The notes: a model not told the origin generated them from the sequence alone. 64,000 nt of DNA from Pinus tabuliformis (GCA_031772625.1 CM062820.1:86410069-86474068), one strand, 5' to 3'; counted from the stretch's first letter, positions 45,426 through 57,449 are shown. A program made the numbers and translations.

Positions 45426-47387
45426 TGTTGGAAATAATACTGAGAGGGGGGGGTGAGTCAGTATTATCACATCAATGTAACTTTTTCATTTCCATATTAA
45501 GATTCATATAGTAAACTTATGATTCAGTTAGTTGATCCTTACTGAGTGCATCAGAACATTATTAACCATATGAACAGTAAACAGGAGCAGTAAAATAGAA
45601 CAGATCATCACACACAAGAAGCACACATGAACACCATGATGTAAGGTGGAAACCCAATGTGGGTGAAAACCACCTGCTGCAAGTTGTCTCAATCTTCTTT
45701 TTAATAAGAAACTTCTTTTACAATGGTTCTGTACTGGTGCAGTCTTATACCAGTACACAGGCTTCTACCTGCAGAAGGCTACAACCTTCTCTCGTTCTCT
45801 AGACTCTCCTGGAAGGGAGCTACAACCCCCTTAGCTCTTGTACTAGCCAATCCATTTACTAGTACGTAGGCTGCTACCTGCAGAAATGCTCCAATATTTA
45901 CTCGTTTTCCAACTGCTACTGGAAGGGAGCTACCACCCCCTTTGCTCTTGTACTAGCTGAGATACTAGTACGTAGGCGCCAGCCTACAATCTTCTCTCCT
46001 TCAGGTACCACGTTTCATACATTTCCAGACTAGATACTCATGGAATACATCATCATAATCTGAAGGCCACGTTTCATCCAATTTTCATACTGGACCCATC
46101 AATATCATTGAAGCACATAATCAAGCAATCTTTTGAATCACCCAATCACCAGATCATTACATATACAAGGATAATATGTGTGTTAGCAACCAGATCTAGT
46201 TCATCCGATCACATAAGGATAAGTCATTATGAACCTGATCCATTATCAATACTGAAGCTAAACATAATCAATCAATCACTTCTCAAAATGATGTTATCAG
46301 AACATAGTACCAGTAACCAGACATTAATTCAGAACCCTGAACACAACAGTAATAAAATCAGCTAAAACATATTTTCTGAGAAGTCCGCAACTTCACCAAT
46401 AGGAAGCCTGCGGGTATCCACACTTTCTCCGTGTCTTGCCTGCACTCCTCCGCACCTTCTGCTGTGGATTTCCTGCGCACCTCCGCACATGTTGCTGCGG
46501 ATCGCTTGTGCACCTCCGCACCTGCTACTGTGGCTTTCCTGCGCACCCCGCACCTGTTGCTGTGGCTTTCCTGCACGCCCCCACACCTGTTGATGTGGCT
46601 TTCCTGCACACCCCCGCACCTGTTGCTGCTGATCGCTTGCGCACCTCCGCACCTACGCAACCTTCTGATCTGCGGTTCTCCGCACCTATGGCCACATCTG
46701 GACTGCGGTTCTCTAGGTATAGACAATTTTTTTAGACTTCAAGCATACCCCATACTATCAGATCTATAGATCTGATCATGCGCCAAGGATATCTCGACCC
46801 ATCAGTCGATTTGACTATTATACTCAGATTTCTCCTTGATTTAGATCTAGTTATCACTCACCAACTGATCACCAGAATTTCAGATCTTGCTCTTCTTCAA
46901 ATATTCAACACACATCTGTGTAAAGGCCAAATGATCTCCTTCCCTTTTATAGTCTAGGCCTTTCTCAAACAATGGACCAAAACCATAGAGATCCAATACT
47001 AGGGATCCAAAACCAGGGATCAATATTTTTAGAAGCAAAACCACGGACCAAAACCATAGGTTCAGAAGCATCGGACTAAATACCATGGATCACCATAAGA
47101 TCTCGCACGTGTGAGCATTTTTATCTGCATTAAAGTGCGTGTACTGCGGAACCACACCTTTTGCTCAGAACATATGCGAACCTATCTGCTCTTTCTGAAC
47201 GGTGACCCTGCGGAGTCCGCACCTTTCCAACGGTGCACCTGGGAACCTGCGAGAATCTCAGTTTTCTACCATTCTGAGAGCTTGAACATCAACCATTTGT
47301 CCTACTGCATTATGATCTGTCATCTGTGAGTTGATCTTCTATGAGTGGGTTGCCATCAGGTACAACACATGCATCATAATGCCAACA
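45426..47387 (-). repeat. Element 4 3' LTR (1962 bp)
   Basis: In element orientation it begins TGTTGGCATTATGATGC and ends ATTATTTCCAACA. It is collinear over its whole length with 50499-52464. It holds a G-tract near its end and a GC-rich minisatellite. Confidence 0.92.
46450..46665. repeat. GC-rich 33-bp minisatellite in the 3' LTR
   Basis: About six units of roughly 33 bp with core CTTTCCTGCGCACC, CCGCACCTGTTGCTG. The same array, with the same unit order, is in the other LTR at about 51525-51735. The unit length keeps several frames open on both strands, giving Cys/His-rich hypothetical peptides that I do not accept as genes. Confidence 0.85.
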
Positions 47388-47403
47388 ATCTCCCCCTTTG
47401 GAC
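47388..47403 (-). promoter_or_regulatory. Element 4 polypurine tract
   Basis: The minus strand reads GTCCAAAGGGGGAGAT immediately before TGTTGGCATT of the 3' LTR. Confidence 0.8.
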
Positions 47404-49042
47404 TTGATGGCAACAACACCAACTCACTCTCCCCATTTGACATCAAGGGCAAAGGGTGGACCAAGATATGCTCTTTCCTTGATAAAAATTCCGCTGACCA
47501 TACTCCCCCTGAGAACCTGCTGAAATCTCTGAATGATCTCCCCCTTTGTATATGCCAAGGTGTAGCAATCTGTCCATTCTCCCTTTGAGTACATGCTGAA
47601 ATTTCTTCTCTGCTGAAGTATGTTGTTCATGTTCCCCTTGATTGTAAGCAAGGTCTGCAAAAAGATGTTATACAAGAAGAACATGACTCTATACATCATA
47701 AATGACCTTTCTATCAGCAAAGACTCATACATACATCCATCTCCCATCAAATGGGGATATACCAAACTTGACTCATCCACCCAACCAAGTTGGATACATC
47801 AAGGTTTACACATGATAACACAAGAGTATAACATCATCCATCCCAGGCATAGTGGGGAAAGAAACATAGGCCGTTACATGGCCTTGATAATAAAAGGAAT
47901 ACATGATTGAAATATTTCATCATCCTTCCTATGCATAGAGACGGTACAATTTTCTTCATATGACTAGAAGAGATCTCATCAAATGACTACAGTAGATAGA
48001 GACACACTATTACATCATGAGACTTGATATCACCTTTACATTGAATGATAGAGACCAAACATCTAAATAATACCATGATATTCATCAACAACTATCATAC
48101 ATAGTGTATGATTTGCTCTATAAGCATCTGTCAACAGCATCCAGACCAGCAACCTGTTTATGTCCATTAGGTAGATGACATCATCCTGTGACAAGATATG
48201 TCAGCATCAACTTCATCCAGAATCATTCATATTATATGTGAGAAATACCACAGCCATCTCATCAACATCAAGATCTGCATGATCCAAGTATCATCACTTG
48301 GGAACATCTGCATCAATCAACATATGTAAGTATCAATCTATCATCATGTCTCTAACAATGAAACTTTGAGTAATCATCCATGAATCCATCACTATGTATC
48401 TTGAGCACGAGATCATTTGTCAAGACTTCTTGATATCATCAACAGCAACAATCCTCATCCACATGAGTGCCAAGAATTATAGGAATCCTACATCACAATT
48501 GTATTATATGATCTTTATGCATATGACGACAACATCATATGAGTGACTCATCATCAAGTAATGAATATGTGTATTCAAGCTTTGTACTTCTCCTTATCCT
48601 TAGAAGATCACAATGTATGCACCATATATGCATCATCAGAGAATCAACCACAAATCTGATCTGAACATCAACTATGTAACCCCAAGAATCATATGACAAC
48701 AATATATAAGCATCATCACCAAGGACTACTAATCATAATGCCAACAATGCATTATTAAAAGCATATGCTCCCCCTGAACCTGTGCCATCTGTTACCTGTC
48801 AGATTTGATCATGCATATATCAGCAAGAAGTATCAAGGCATCATCATCAATAACACTTAAAACATCGTACAAGTGTCAAGACATTCACACATCATTAGCA
48901 TATTGTAACTATTATCAAACAGAGCAAATAATGGACTAAATCATATCAGACCCATTTTCTTAGCCTATCCCTACTGCTTTTCCTCAAATTGACATATACG
49001 CGATTGTACAGTGTCTAACTCGCGTATATACGCGACCTCTCT
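47404..49042 (-). other. Element 4 interior without coding capacity
   Basis: About 1.6 kb, rich in ATC/GAT words (CATCATCA, ATCATATGA), with no frame longer than about 120 codons and no pol domain. In an autonomous copia element pol would lie here. Confidence 0.7.
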
Positions 49043-50458
49043 TTATGAAACTTGTGTATGAGATTGAGAATATTGAAGTTTTACACTTCCAGCTTCCTCT
49101 GAGTCTGTTATGTCTGTATGTTGTGCTGTGCCATATCTTTCTGATCGTACTTCCTTCTTCTTCCATATCTTCAAGTGTGATGATGATGTTTTCTCCTTTA
49201 GGTATGGTGCCCATACTTTGTTCCTGCATTCCTTAGCTATATGTCCAAGCTTGTTACATGCATAACATCTTACATGTCTCATATTCCTTCTATAGCAATC
49301 AATAGCTTTGTGACCAAACATATTGCAAGCAAAGCAATATCCACTAAAGTACCTGGAGCGTGATGATCTTTCTGCATGATGGTCCTGAACCCTTCTTCTT
49401 CTACATCTAGCTGCAACATGTCCAAGATTATGACATACATAACATTCAACATTATTCGTAGGAGGAGTAAAAGATTTTCTTTGAAGAATTTCTTTCCTTG
49501 GCTGATGGTGGAATTGACCTCTCATCTCCTTCTGGAGCATTTCAGATTTTGCATTAGAGTTCCTTGTCTTACTTTGTGAACTAGATTCTCCTTCAACAGA
49601 TTCATGAAAACCAAGACCAGTTTTGATAGCAGGAGACCTTTGACTACTAAGAATATCATCCAAAATCTTAGTACTATCCTGAAATCGTAAGAGCTTATCC
49701 TTTTCTTCTAATTTATCTTTTAGAATATTTACCTCAACCTGGAGATGCTCTTCCTTTTCATGATACTGCTTCTTCCTGTCTTCTTCAGCTTTTCTTTCTT
49801 TTTCCAACTGATGTCTTAGATCAAGAGCCTCGCTTTCTTGTGTTTCAAGAGCTTGGAGTAGATCTTTATTTTTCTTCTTTGATTCTTCAAGATCTTCCTT
49901 TAGCGAGTGGATCGTAGCTTCAAGCCTTTCATAATAACTGGATCTATCTCTGAGTTTCTTGATTGTTGTGCTCCTTTCATTGACTTCACATCTTAATGAT
50001 GTCACTTCATCCTGCAACTTTTGACATTGATCTTCCTTGTCCTTGAATAACTTCCTTACCTTGTTTCCTTCCTCTAGTTGAGCTTTTAGTTTGGTAGCTT
50101 CTTCTTTGAAGGCACATTCCCTTTTGTTCAATAGGTCTTGTTGATCTCTAATTTTGTCTGTAAGCCTTTTAAATTCTGCCTCTATTTGATGTCTTTCTTT
50201 CTCACCCATAAGAGAAAATTCAGTTGTTTCGCTATCACTTTCATCATCTCCAAATGGATAGATACCTGTATCACCAGAGGATAACAAATTCATACCTGAT
50301 AGTTCAACTTCATTTTGAAGTGATTCTGAATCTGAAGTGCTCCTTCCACATATTCCCCAATCGATACTCCCATTGTCATAGTTCTTCTGAGATGTCTTCT
50401 TCTTCTTAGGTGCTTTCTTCTTAAGCTTCTTGCCCATTGTTCCACGGATCTCCTTCAA
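49043..50458 (-). CDS. gag: Element 4 Gag-like protein, coiled coil plus three CCHC knuckles
   Basis: An intact 471-residue frame beginning about 27 bp after the PBS. A Lys-rich N-terminus (GKKLKKKAPKKKK) is followed by an acidic segment to residue 80, a long coiled coil at about 84-262 with charged heptads, and three zinc knuckles of canonical CX2CX4HX4C spacing: C339-C342-H347-C352, C375-C378-H383-C388 and C398-C401-H406-C411. The knuckles should bind element RNA and the coiled coil should drive assembly. I see no UBN2 capsid domain, which plant copia Gags normally carry. The open frame in a non-autonomous element suggests recent selection or recent insertion. Confidence 0.85.
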   Translation of the reverse strand: MKEIRGTMGKKLKKKAPKKKKTSQKNYDNGSIDWGICGRSTSDSESLQNEVELSGMNLLSSGDTGIYPFGDDESDSETTEFSLMGEKERHQIEAEFKRLTDKIRDQQDLLNKRECAFKEEATKLKAQLEEGNKVRKLFKDKEDQCQKLQDEVTSLRCEVNERSTTIKKLRDRSSYYERLEATIHSLKEDLEESKKKNKDLLQALETQESEALDLRHQLEKERKAEEDRKKQYHEKEEHLQVEVNILKDKLEEKDKLLRFQDSTKILDDILSSQRSPAIKTGLGFHESVEGESSSQSKTRNSNAKSEMLQKEMRGQFHHQPRKEILQRKSFTPPTNNVECYVCHNLGHVAARCRRRRVQDHHAERSSRSRYFSGYCFACNMFGHKAIDCYRRNMRHVRCYACNKLGHIAKECRNKVWAPYLKEKTSSSHLKIWKKKEVRSERYGTAQHTDITDSEEAGSVKLQYSQSHTQVS

Positions 50459-50484
50459 GTGATCAAGCTTCTACCAAAGGACCT

Positions 50485-50496
50485 GCTCTGATACCA
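50485..50496 (-). promoter_or_regulatory. Element 4 primer-binding site
   Basis: The minus strand reads TGGTATCAGAGC, complementary to the 3' end of initiator-Met tRNA in plants, two bases after the LTR end (which is CCAAGA here for CCAACA). Confidence 0.88.
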
Positions 50497-50498
50497 AT

Positions 50499-52464
50499 TC
50501 TTGGAAATAATACTGAGAGGGGGGGGGGGGCTGAATCAGTGTTATCACATCAATGTAACTTTTTCATTTCCATATTAAGATTCATATAGTAAACTTATGA
50601 TTCAGTTAGTTGATCCTTACTGAGTGCATCAGAACATTATTAACCATATGAACAGTAAATAGGAGCAGTAAAATAGAACAGATCATCACACACAAGAAGC
50701 ACACATGAACACCATGATGTAAGGTGGAAACCCAATGTGGGTGAAAACCACCTGCTGCAAGTCGTCTCAATCTTCTTTTTAATAATAAACTTATTTTACA
50801 ATTGTTCTTTACTGGTGCAGTCTTATACCAGTACACAAGCTTCTATCTGCAGAAGGCTACAAACTTCTCTCGTTCTCTAGACTCTCCTGGAAGGGAGCTA
50901 CAACACCCTTAGCTCTTGTACTAGCCAATCCACTTACTAGTACGTATGCTGCTACTTGCAGAAATGCTCCAATCTTTACTCATTTTCCAACTGCTACTGG
51001 GAGGGAGCTACCACCCCCTTTGCTCTTGTACTAGCTGAGATACTAGTACGTAGGTGCCGGCCTACAATCTTCTCTCGTTCGGGTACCATGTTTCATACAT
51101 TTTCAGACTGGATACTCATGGAACACATCATCAAAAACTGAAGGCCACGTTTCATCCAATTTTCATACTGGACCCATCAATATCATTGAAGCACATAATC
51201 AAGCAATCTTCTGAATCACCCAATCACCAAATCATTACATATACAAGGATAATATGTGTGTTAGCAACCAGATCTAGTTCATCCGATCACATAAGGATAA
51301 GTCATTATGAACCTGATCCATTACCAATACTGAAGCTAAACATAATCAATCAATCACTTCTCAAAATGCTGTTATCAGAACATAGTACCAGTAACCAGAC
51401 ATTAATTCAGAACCCTGAACACAGCAGTAGTAAATCAACTAAAACATATTTTCTGAGAAGTCCGCAACTTCACCAATAGGAAGCCTATGGGTATCCGCAC
51501 TTTCTCCATGTCTTGCCTGCGCTCCTCTGCACCTTCTGTTGTGGATTTCCTACGCACCTTTGCACCTATTGTTGCAGATCGCTTGCGCACCTCCGCACCT
51601 ACTACTGTGGCTTTCCTGCGCACCCTCGCACCTATTGTTGCGGCTTTCCTGCGCACCCCCGCACCAGTTGTTGCAGCTTTCCTGCGCACCCCCGCACCTT
51701 TTGCTGCTAATCGCTTGCACACCTCCGCACCTACGCAACCTTCTGATCTGCGGTTCTCCGCACCTGCAGCCGCGTCTGGACTACGGTTCTCTGGGTATAG
51801 ACAATTTTTCAGACTTCAAGCATACCCCAGACTATTAGATCTACAGATCTGATCATGCGCCAAGGAGATCTCGACCCATCAGTTGATTTGACTATTATAC
51901 TCAGATTTCTCCTTGATTTACATCTAGTTATAACTCACCAACCGATCACCAGAATTTCAGATCTTGCTCTTCTTCAAATATTCAACACACATCTGTGTAA
52001 AGGCCAAATGATCTCCTTCCCTTTTATAGTCTAGGCCTTTCTCAAAACATGGACCAAAACCATAGAGATCCAATACTAGGGATCCAAAACCAGGGATCAA
52101 TACTTTTAGAAGGAAAACCACGGACCAAAACCATAGGTTCAAAAGCATTGGACTAAATACCATGGATCACCATAAGATCTCACACGTGTGAGCATTTTTA
52201 TCTGCATTAAAGTGTGTGTATTGGGGAATTGCACCTTTCGTTCGGAACACATGCGAACCTATCCACTCTTTCTGAACGGTGACCCTGCGGAGTCCGCACC
52301 TTTCCAACGGTGCACCTACGAACCTACGGGAATCTCAATTTTCTACCATTCTGAGAGATTGAACATCAACGCTTTGTACTACTGCATTATGATCTGTCAT
52401 CTGTGAGTTGATCTTCTATGAGTGGGTTGCCATCAAGTACAACACATGCATCATAATGCCAACA
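50499..52464 (-). repeat. Element 4 5' LTR body (1966 bp)
   Basis: Collinear with 45426-47387. Its terminal dinucleotide next to the PBS is changed (TCTTGG on the plus strand for TGTTGG). It contains the second copy of the GC-rich minisatellite at about 51525-51735. Confidence 0.92.
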
Positions 52465-52751
52465 ATCTCACCCTTTGGACTTGATGGCAAAGCTGACTTG
52501 TCTCACTATGATCTGTCATCTTGATTCCTTTGAGCTGTCTTGCATCTCATGTTATTATGTCACCTCTAATATCTCTTCTATAGATTCATCTAATTATATA
52601 AGTGGGATGTTCTTCTATGAGTGGGTGTCCATCAAGTACAACACATTCATCAATCTCCCATCACATCTGATATCTCTTCTTAGCTATAGGTGAGTTGTTC
52701 TTCTACAATTGGGTTGCCATCAAGTACAACACATGCATCATAATGCCAACA
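52465..52751 (-). repeat. Element 4 extra LTR tail with PPT-like site and repeated U3 ends
   Basis: Directly outside the 5' LTR body stands CCAAAGGGTGAGAT, a near copy of the PPT, preceded in element orientation by two further partial copies of the U3 start (GTGTTGTACTTGATGG at about 52630 and 52720). The outermost begins TGTTGGCATTATGATGC and abuts the TAATT target duplication. Confidence 0.75.
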
Positions 52752-52756
52752 TAATT

Positions 52757-53259
52757 ATGATTCAATATAGATAGACATAACAATGTTAGTAATATATTTT
52801 CAAATGAATAAACATTTATTATAAAGAAATCAATGTTTTGTAGTTTAAGGCATACCTTTGTGGCTCTCTTCCATACTCCTTGAGGATATAGAAGATATTT
52901 TTCTAAGCAAGACAATAGAGGGAGAATGGTGATTAGTATTTAATATAATCAAAACTTAAATAAGTGGATGAAATCACAAACTGAAATGAAATTAGATACT
53001 TATCTTTGGGAGATGTTGGGGGCTCCCTCCAAAGCTTGAGGGATACCTATAAACTTATAAAACAAAAAAAAAATATTTTCCAAAAACATGTTAAAAACCT
53101 ATAAATTCTAAAACATCAAAAATATAAAATAAGATATCTAAGACTACAAGCAAAGGACTTAGTAGTGTAAGTGCCTTATGTCAGATTCTTCGGGTTTGGC
53201 TTTCTTTAGGTCTTCTTCTTCAACAACATTGGCTTGCTCTTTTTATCTCTTCTTGTTTC
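52757..53259. other. Noncoding spacer next to copia gag remnant
   Basis: AT-rich, with no supported feature. Confidence 0.4.
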
Positions 53260-53760
53260 ATGGATTGTTGGGGGAGTCACTCGTGTAGTGACCTTTATTA
53301 TGACATTGATAGCATTCTACTTTGGACATGTCTACCTTCCTCTTTGGTCCTTTCGATTTCTTGAAGTTTCCTTTGTGATGAGCAGTGTAGGAATTTGAAA
53401 CTCCTTCAGGATTGGAAACAAATGAGATCCTTATTTCTTCTTGACTGCAGACATTCCATAGTTCTTCAAAAGTGGGAGCTTCCTTCCAACTGTTAAGACC
53501 TGCAACAAATGCACCTAGAGTAGGTGGAAATCCTAATAGAGTAGTATAATCACAAGTTCTTTGTTTGGAACAATTTCATCAATGCCCAAAATATCATCTC
53601 CGATTCTTGCTATCTTCAGAAGGAAGGAGGCCACTGTATCTTCTCTAGTCATATTTGTGGTCCTTAGCTCATTCTTCAAGCTTGCTACTTGACCAATGTT
53701 CTTAATAGTGAATAACTTTGATAAGGAGAGCATGATTGATGTTGGATATAAATGGGACAA
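53260..53760 (-). pseudogene. gag: Ty1/copia gag remnant
   Basis: Frame 53760-53533 reads LFTIKNIGQVASLKNELRTT and TVASFLLKIARIGDDIL, the pattern of the copia UBN2 gag domain. After a frameshift near 53540 it continues as LGFPPTLGAFVAGLNSWKE and ends at a zinc knuckle CYQCHNKGHYTSDS in which the last Cys is Ser. The N-terminal part, protease and pol are missing. Confidence 0.7.
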
Positions 53761-53810
53761 GGTTTTCCTTTATTCCTTCTACCATTAGATTCACTATTTA
53801 GGGATAAAGT

Positions 53811-55748
53811 CACCTAGGGCTTTGGGTCAAAACCCTAGCAGAGAAGGAGTGATCTACAGCAAGAAACGAGCATATAACTCAAGAAAAATGCTCAAACGAG
53901 AAAACTATGCGAGGATGTACATACCCGGGAGTCCTTCATTTGGGTAGTTCTAGCCAGGGTTCAAACCCTCTGCAACTCCTCACGATCTTTGGACCTGTAA
54001 AAAAAAACAATTCAAAGAAACACAACAACATATAGATAAAGCATTATAGTGAAATCAACTTTATAACATATAAGTAGATGGTTAGTTATACATTGAAATA
54101 GTCATTCATACATAAACCATAACAACAACATCAGATGCATGAACAAAGTTGATATCAGGAACAAGACAATGTTTCTTTTATTGCAGATAACTAAAATAAA
54201 ACATAGAAAGAGTTCGCCTAAGTCTTCCTCTTCTGGCTCCAAGTGGAACCGTCCTCCAGGTCCATCCAGTCCCGGTCTTCAAAAGGCTCCTTCCATAACC
54301 AACAAAAGGATATCTCCCACCAGTGAAAGGATATCAACTCTCAAGGAAACAAGGGTTTCCTGAACTTGGGGAAGTTCTTGAAGCACAGGGATCTTTAGAC
54401 TTGATTAGGGGATAATCTCAGCAGAGTAATTCTCTATTTTCTCTCCTCCTTAAGGCCTTCCCATTGAGGTCTTTTTATACTTCTCCCAAACTAGTTTCTT
54501 AGTTGGGAAACAATTGGGAACAGTTGGGCCACGGGCACTAATAGGTGATCAACAGGTAAAACCCATGATCTTTCCCCATAATTAAAGGAATTTATTTATT
54601 TTAAGTGTTTTAAGACATATACGCAGGTTGGGTATATACTGACCCATGTGTACACGCATTTTATAGGGAAAAGTCATGTATAGGGAGTAAAACACTGTTT
54701 TTAAAATATTTGGACCAAGTCTAGAAGGAGGGGTTGCCCTAGGGCATAAACCAAGAATAAAAAATATATAAGGTGATATTTGGAGCTATAATAGATTCTC
54801 CCTAATATATGAGGTCAGAAGGGGAACATGATGGCCGAAATGTATTAAGTATATGGAAAGGAAACTTGTCAAAAATTGAGACGAACTTCACCAGATTTCA
54901 GCCTGCCAAGCCAGCAAAAGAAGATCAGAAAGAAACAAATGTCTAAGGTGGACATACCCATGCTCAGAGAAAGTAAAGCCTATTTGCATATCAAGTATAA
55001 GTGGATCCACTATGTATACAAGTATAAAGAACTGAAAGTACATAATAGATCATCGGATCATGATCGAACAAGTACATGTCTAAATATCACATATAAGAAG
55101 ACGATCAATGAAGCCGAAAGATGAAGGTGATCACTGATGTTAGAAACTAATCCTAATAGTACCAAATGAACATGATGGAATAAGATGGTACTACATCGCA
55201 ACTCAGATGCCAGCATATAGGATGTCGCTGTGAAGGACCGCAACATATAATGTGGAATGGTATCAACTAACAGAAACGAGAGCAACTAACAAGTGAACCA
55301 AATAATGTTGATGCAATTCGAGGTCTTCACCAACCACTGTGGTATATTTCTACATAATGGGAATAGATGATCTAAAGTCGACCATGTGAGAAATCATTTG
55401 ATTACCGGTCGTTGATGTATATCCTTAACAAATGTGAGACTACTCACCGATAATGATAATGAGAGTCAAGGTACCCAGTATAATCTAACAAGTGCGAATA
55501 GATGAGTTGAAGTCAAACACCTATAAGAATCTATCAATTAGGAGACAATGATGGTTTCCCACTATCGATAGTGAAGGATCTGCCACTGATGACTACAAAC
55601 CCCAAGGTACTGCCAAATAGACTCTAGACTTTTTCCCTAGAGCAATGAGTCGTAGTTGATGGGGAAAGATCCTCTAGAAGGAAGGCATTAAGGCATCCTT
55701 CATCAATCTAGCGCGAGGGTAACCTATAGGCCAATAATGTGGAAGGAA
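53811..55748. other. Unresolved sequence, possibly old LTR material
   Basis: On the minus strand near 54470, TATAAAAAGACC followed by a GC-richer stretch looks like an LTR promoter, which could belong to the copia remnant; near 54005 a T-run ending TTTACAG resembles a splice acceptor. I find no repeat partner and no gene. Confidence 0.35.
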
Positions 55749-56051
55749 TCAGACGAAAAAAGATGTAGTAACCCGATCGAAGCACGTTTCACGTGTACAC
55801 AAGATGTAGCTAGCGCACGATAGAAACCCTCTGAACCAACCAATAATGAAAGCTAACACAGAGGCAATATTATTTGACATAGGACCAATACATACTCCCC
55901 TTGATACCATCAACTGACCAGTTGGATAATAAATCACCCAAGCTGTAGAAGCGAGGTTTCGAGTGTGTCGACTAGCACCATCGGCGAATCCGAAATAGAC
56001 CAAGTCATCCATCAATAGCTGCCAAGGCAAATAAAAAAGTGTCGATGTCAT
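55749..56051 (-). pseudogene. Second RNase H-like domain downstream of integrase
   Basis: The segment YFGFADGASRHTRNLASTAW, then GQLMVSRGVCIGPMSNNIA, resembles the start of the additional (archaeal-type) RNase H captured by plant Tat elements. The first catalytic Asp (ADGAS) is present; the rest is truncated or decayed before DSQ-type motifs. It follows the integrase C-terminus with about 50 codons between, in the same frame. Confidence 0.6.
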
Positions 56052-56099
56052 AAAAACTCCCGATAAGATATGTACAAAAATACAAAATATACAAAGAAA

Positions 56100-57434
56100 C
56101 CATTGCTCAGCCGTAACCTAGGCAAAGTACTTCTTGAGGTAGAGCCCATTTTAGGGCTCCACCAACTTGTTCCCTTCAAAATTGACAAATTCATAAGCCC
56201 CTTTTTCTAAAACTCGTTTCACTATAAAGGGACCATACCACATAGACTTAAATTTGTCTGCCCCCAAGCCATCTTTATCTTGGTCATAGACCAAGACAAG
56301 GTCGCCTTCAGAAAAGACTCGAGGACAGACAACTCTATCCTACTGAGTTTTAACCCTTTTCTTATGAGCCTCATTGATTGTGGTGGCATCTCAATGCTGC
56401 TCATCGAGATGTTCCAAATGAAGGAGGTGCTCTTCGAGACTAAAAGTCTCTAGCAGGAGCTCAACAGTTAGCTTGAGAGATGGAATTTTGCATTCAACAG
56501 GAAAGATAGATTCGAGCCCGTAAACTAACTGAAAAGGTGTAAAACTGGTGGTAGTCTTTACCGAGGTTCAGTACGCCCAGAGAGTCAGATACAACATGAG
56601 ATGCCAATTGGAGCGATTTTTATCAATTGTCCTTTGCAGGATCGTCTTGAGGGACTTATTCACAACTTCTACTTGGCCGTTGGCCTGAGGATAATACGGA
56701 AACAAATGCTCCTACCGGAAGCCCAATTTAAGAGCCAATTCAGACATCAGTTGGTTCTGGAAATGATGGCCATGGACAGTGACAATCTCTCTCGGGATAC
56801 TGAATTGTGAAATAATCTGATTGAAGAGGAACAATGCCATTGTTTCACTATCATTTTTAAAAGTGGGCATGGCCTCAGCCCACTTCGTAAATTAGTCTTC
56901 GACCACTATAATGTACTTGTGATTCGCTGTTGAAGGCGGATGACAAGTAGTAAAGTCAATACCCCTCTTCGTAAAAGGACTGACAGTGATAAAATGGAAA
57001 AAAGTAGCTGGATGCGTGCGTATCTTCTGAGTATATACTTGACAAGGGTGGCAATGTTTGACAACTTCAATACAATCTTTGAAAAGCAAAGGCCAAAAGT
57101 AGGCAGCACGCAATATTTTTTGGGCTATAGCAAGCCTTGAAAGATGATCACAACAAGCTCCACTGTGGCAACAATTAAGCATATACTCTACTTCCTCTAA
57201 GGTTAAACAACACCTAAGGATTGAATCGACCCCTCGGCAATATAATGTATCACCAATGATAACATAGTTCTTAGCCAGGTGACGTAATTTTCGACGTTCA
57301 TCCTTGGAGGCAGCATGAGGGAACTTCGAAGTTTGGAGATAGATTACAATATCTCCATACCAGGGATCTTTTGAAGAGATGAGGAACAAATGTTCGTCAG
57401 GAAAAAAATTCCTTGTAGAAAGTATCTTCTCCAC
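56100..57434 (-). pseudogene. Element 5 integrase, catalytic Asp lost
   Basis: The frame from 57434 gives the zinc-binding module (CHSGACCDHLSRL to CHPCQ; note the first His is in CHSGACCDH) and the core start GIDFTTCHPPS. Beyond the stop at 56892 the same frame reads FTKWAEAMPTF, VTVHGHHF (Asp of the usual VTDHGSHF replaced by Val) and NGQVEVVNKSL (Glu kept). The C-terminal part near 56250-56120 contains KSMWYGPFIVK and NGLYLKKYFA. Stops and the D-to-V change make it inactive. Confidence 0.8.
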
Positions 57435-57449
57435 AAGGCAGCTCGGAAA

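Larger units (their letters stand above)
45426..52751 (-). mobile_element. Element 4: non-autonomous copia-type, gag-only (TR-GAG-like)
   Basis: Minus-strand order: extended 5' LTR 52751-50499, PBS TGGTATCAGAGC, gag 50458-49043, about 1.65 kb without an ORF, PPT AAAGGGGGAGAT, 3' LTR 47387-45426. No protease, integrase, RT or RNase H is present in the 3.1-kb interior. TAATT at 45421-45425 and 52752-52756 forms a target duplication only if the 287-bp tail at 52465-52751 belongs to the element. PBS and PPT type suggest Ty1/copia; the gag itself has no recognisable UBN2 domain. It must rely on enzymes of another element. Confidence 0.85.

Noticed and set aside
46358-46769. Overlapping ORFs rich in Cys, Arg and Gly on both strands, and their twins at 51435-51852
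   Set aside because: They follow from the 33-bp GC-rich minisatellite whose length keeps frames open; the sequence is LTR.
54139-54363. Pro/Ser-rich 74-codon forward ORF
   Set aside because: No start context, domain or neighbour supports it, and the opposite strand is equally open.
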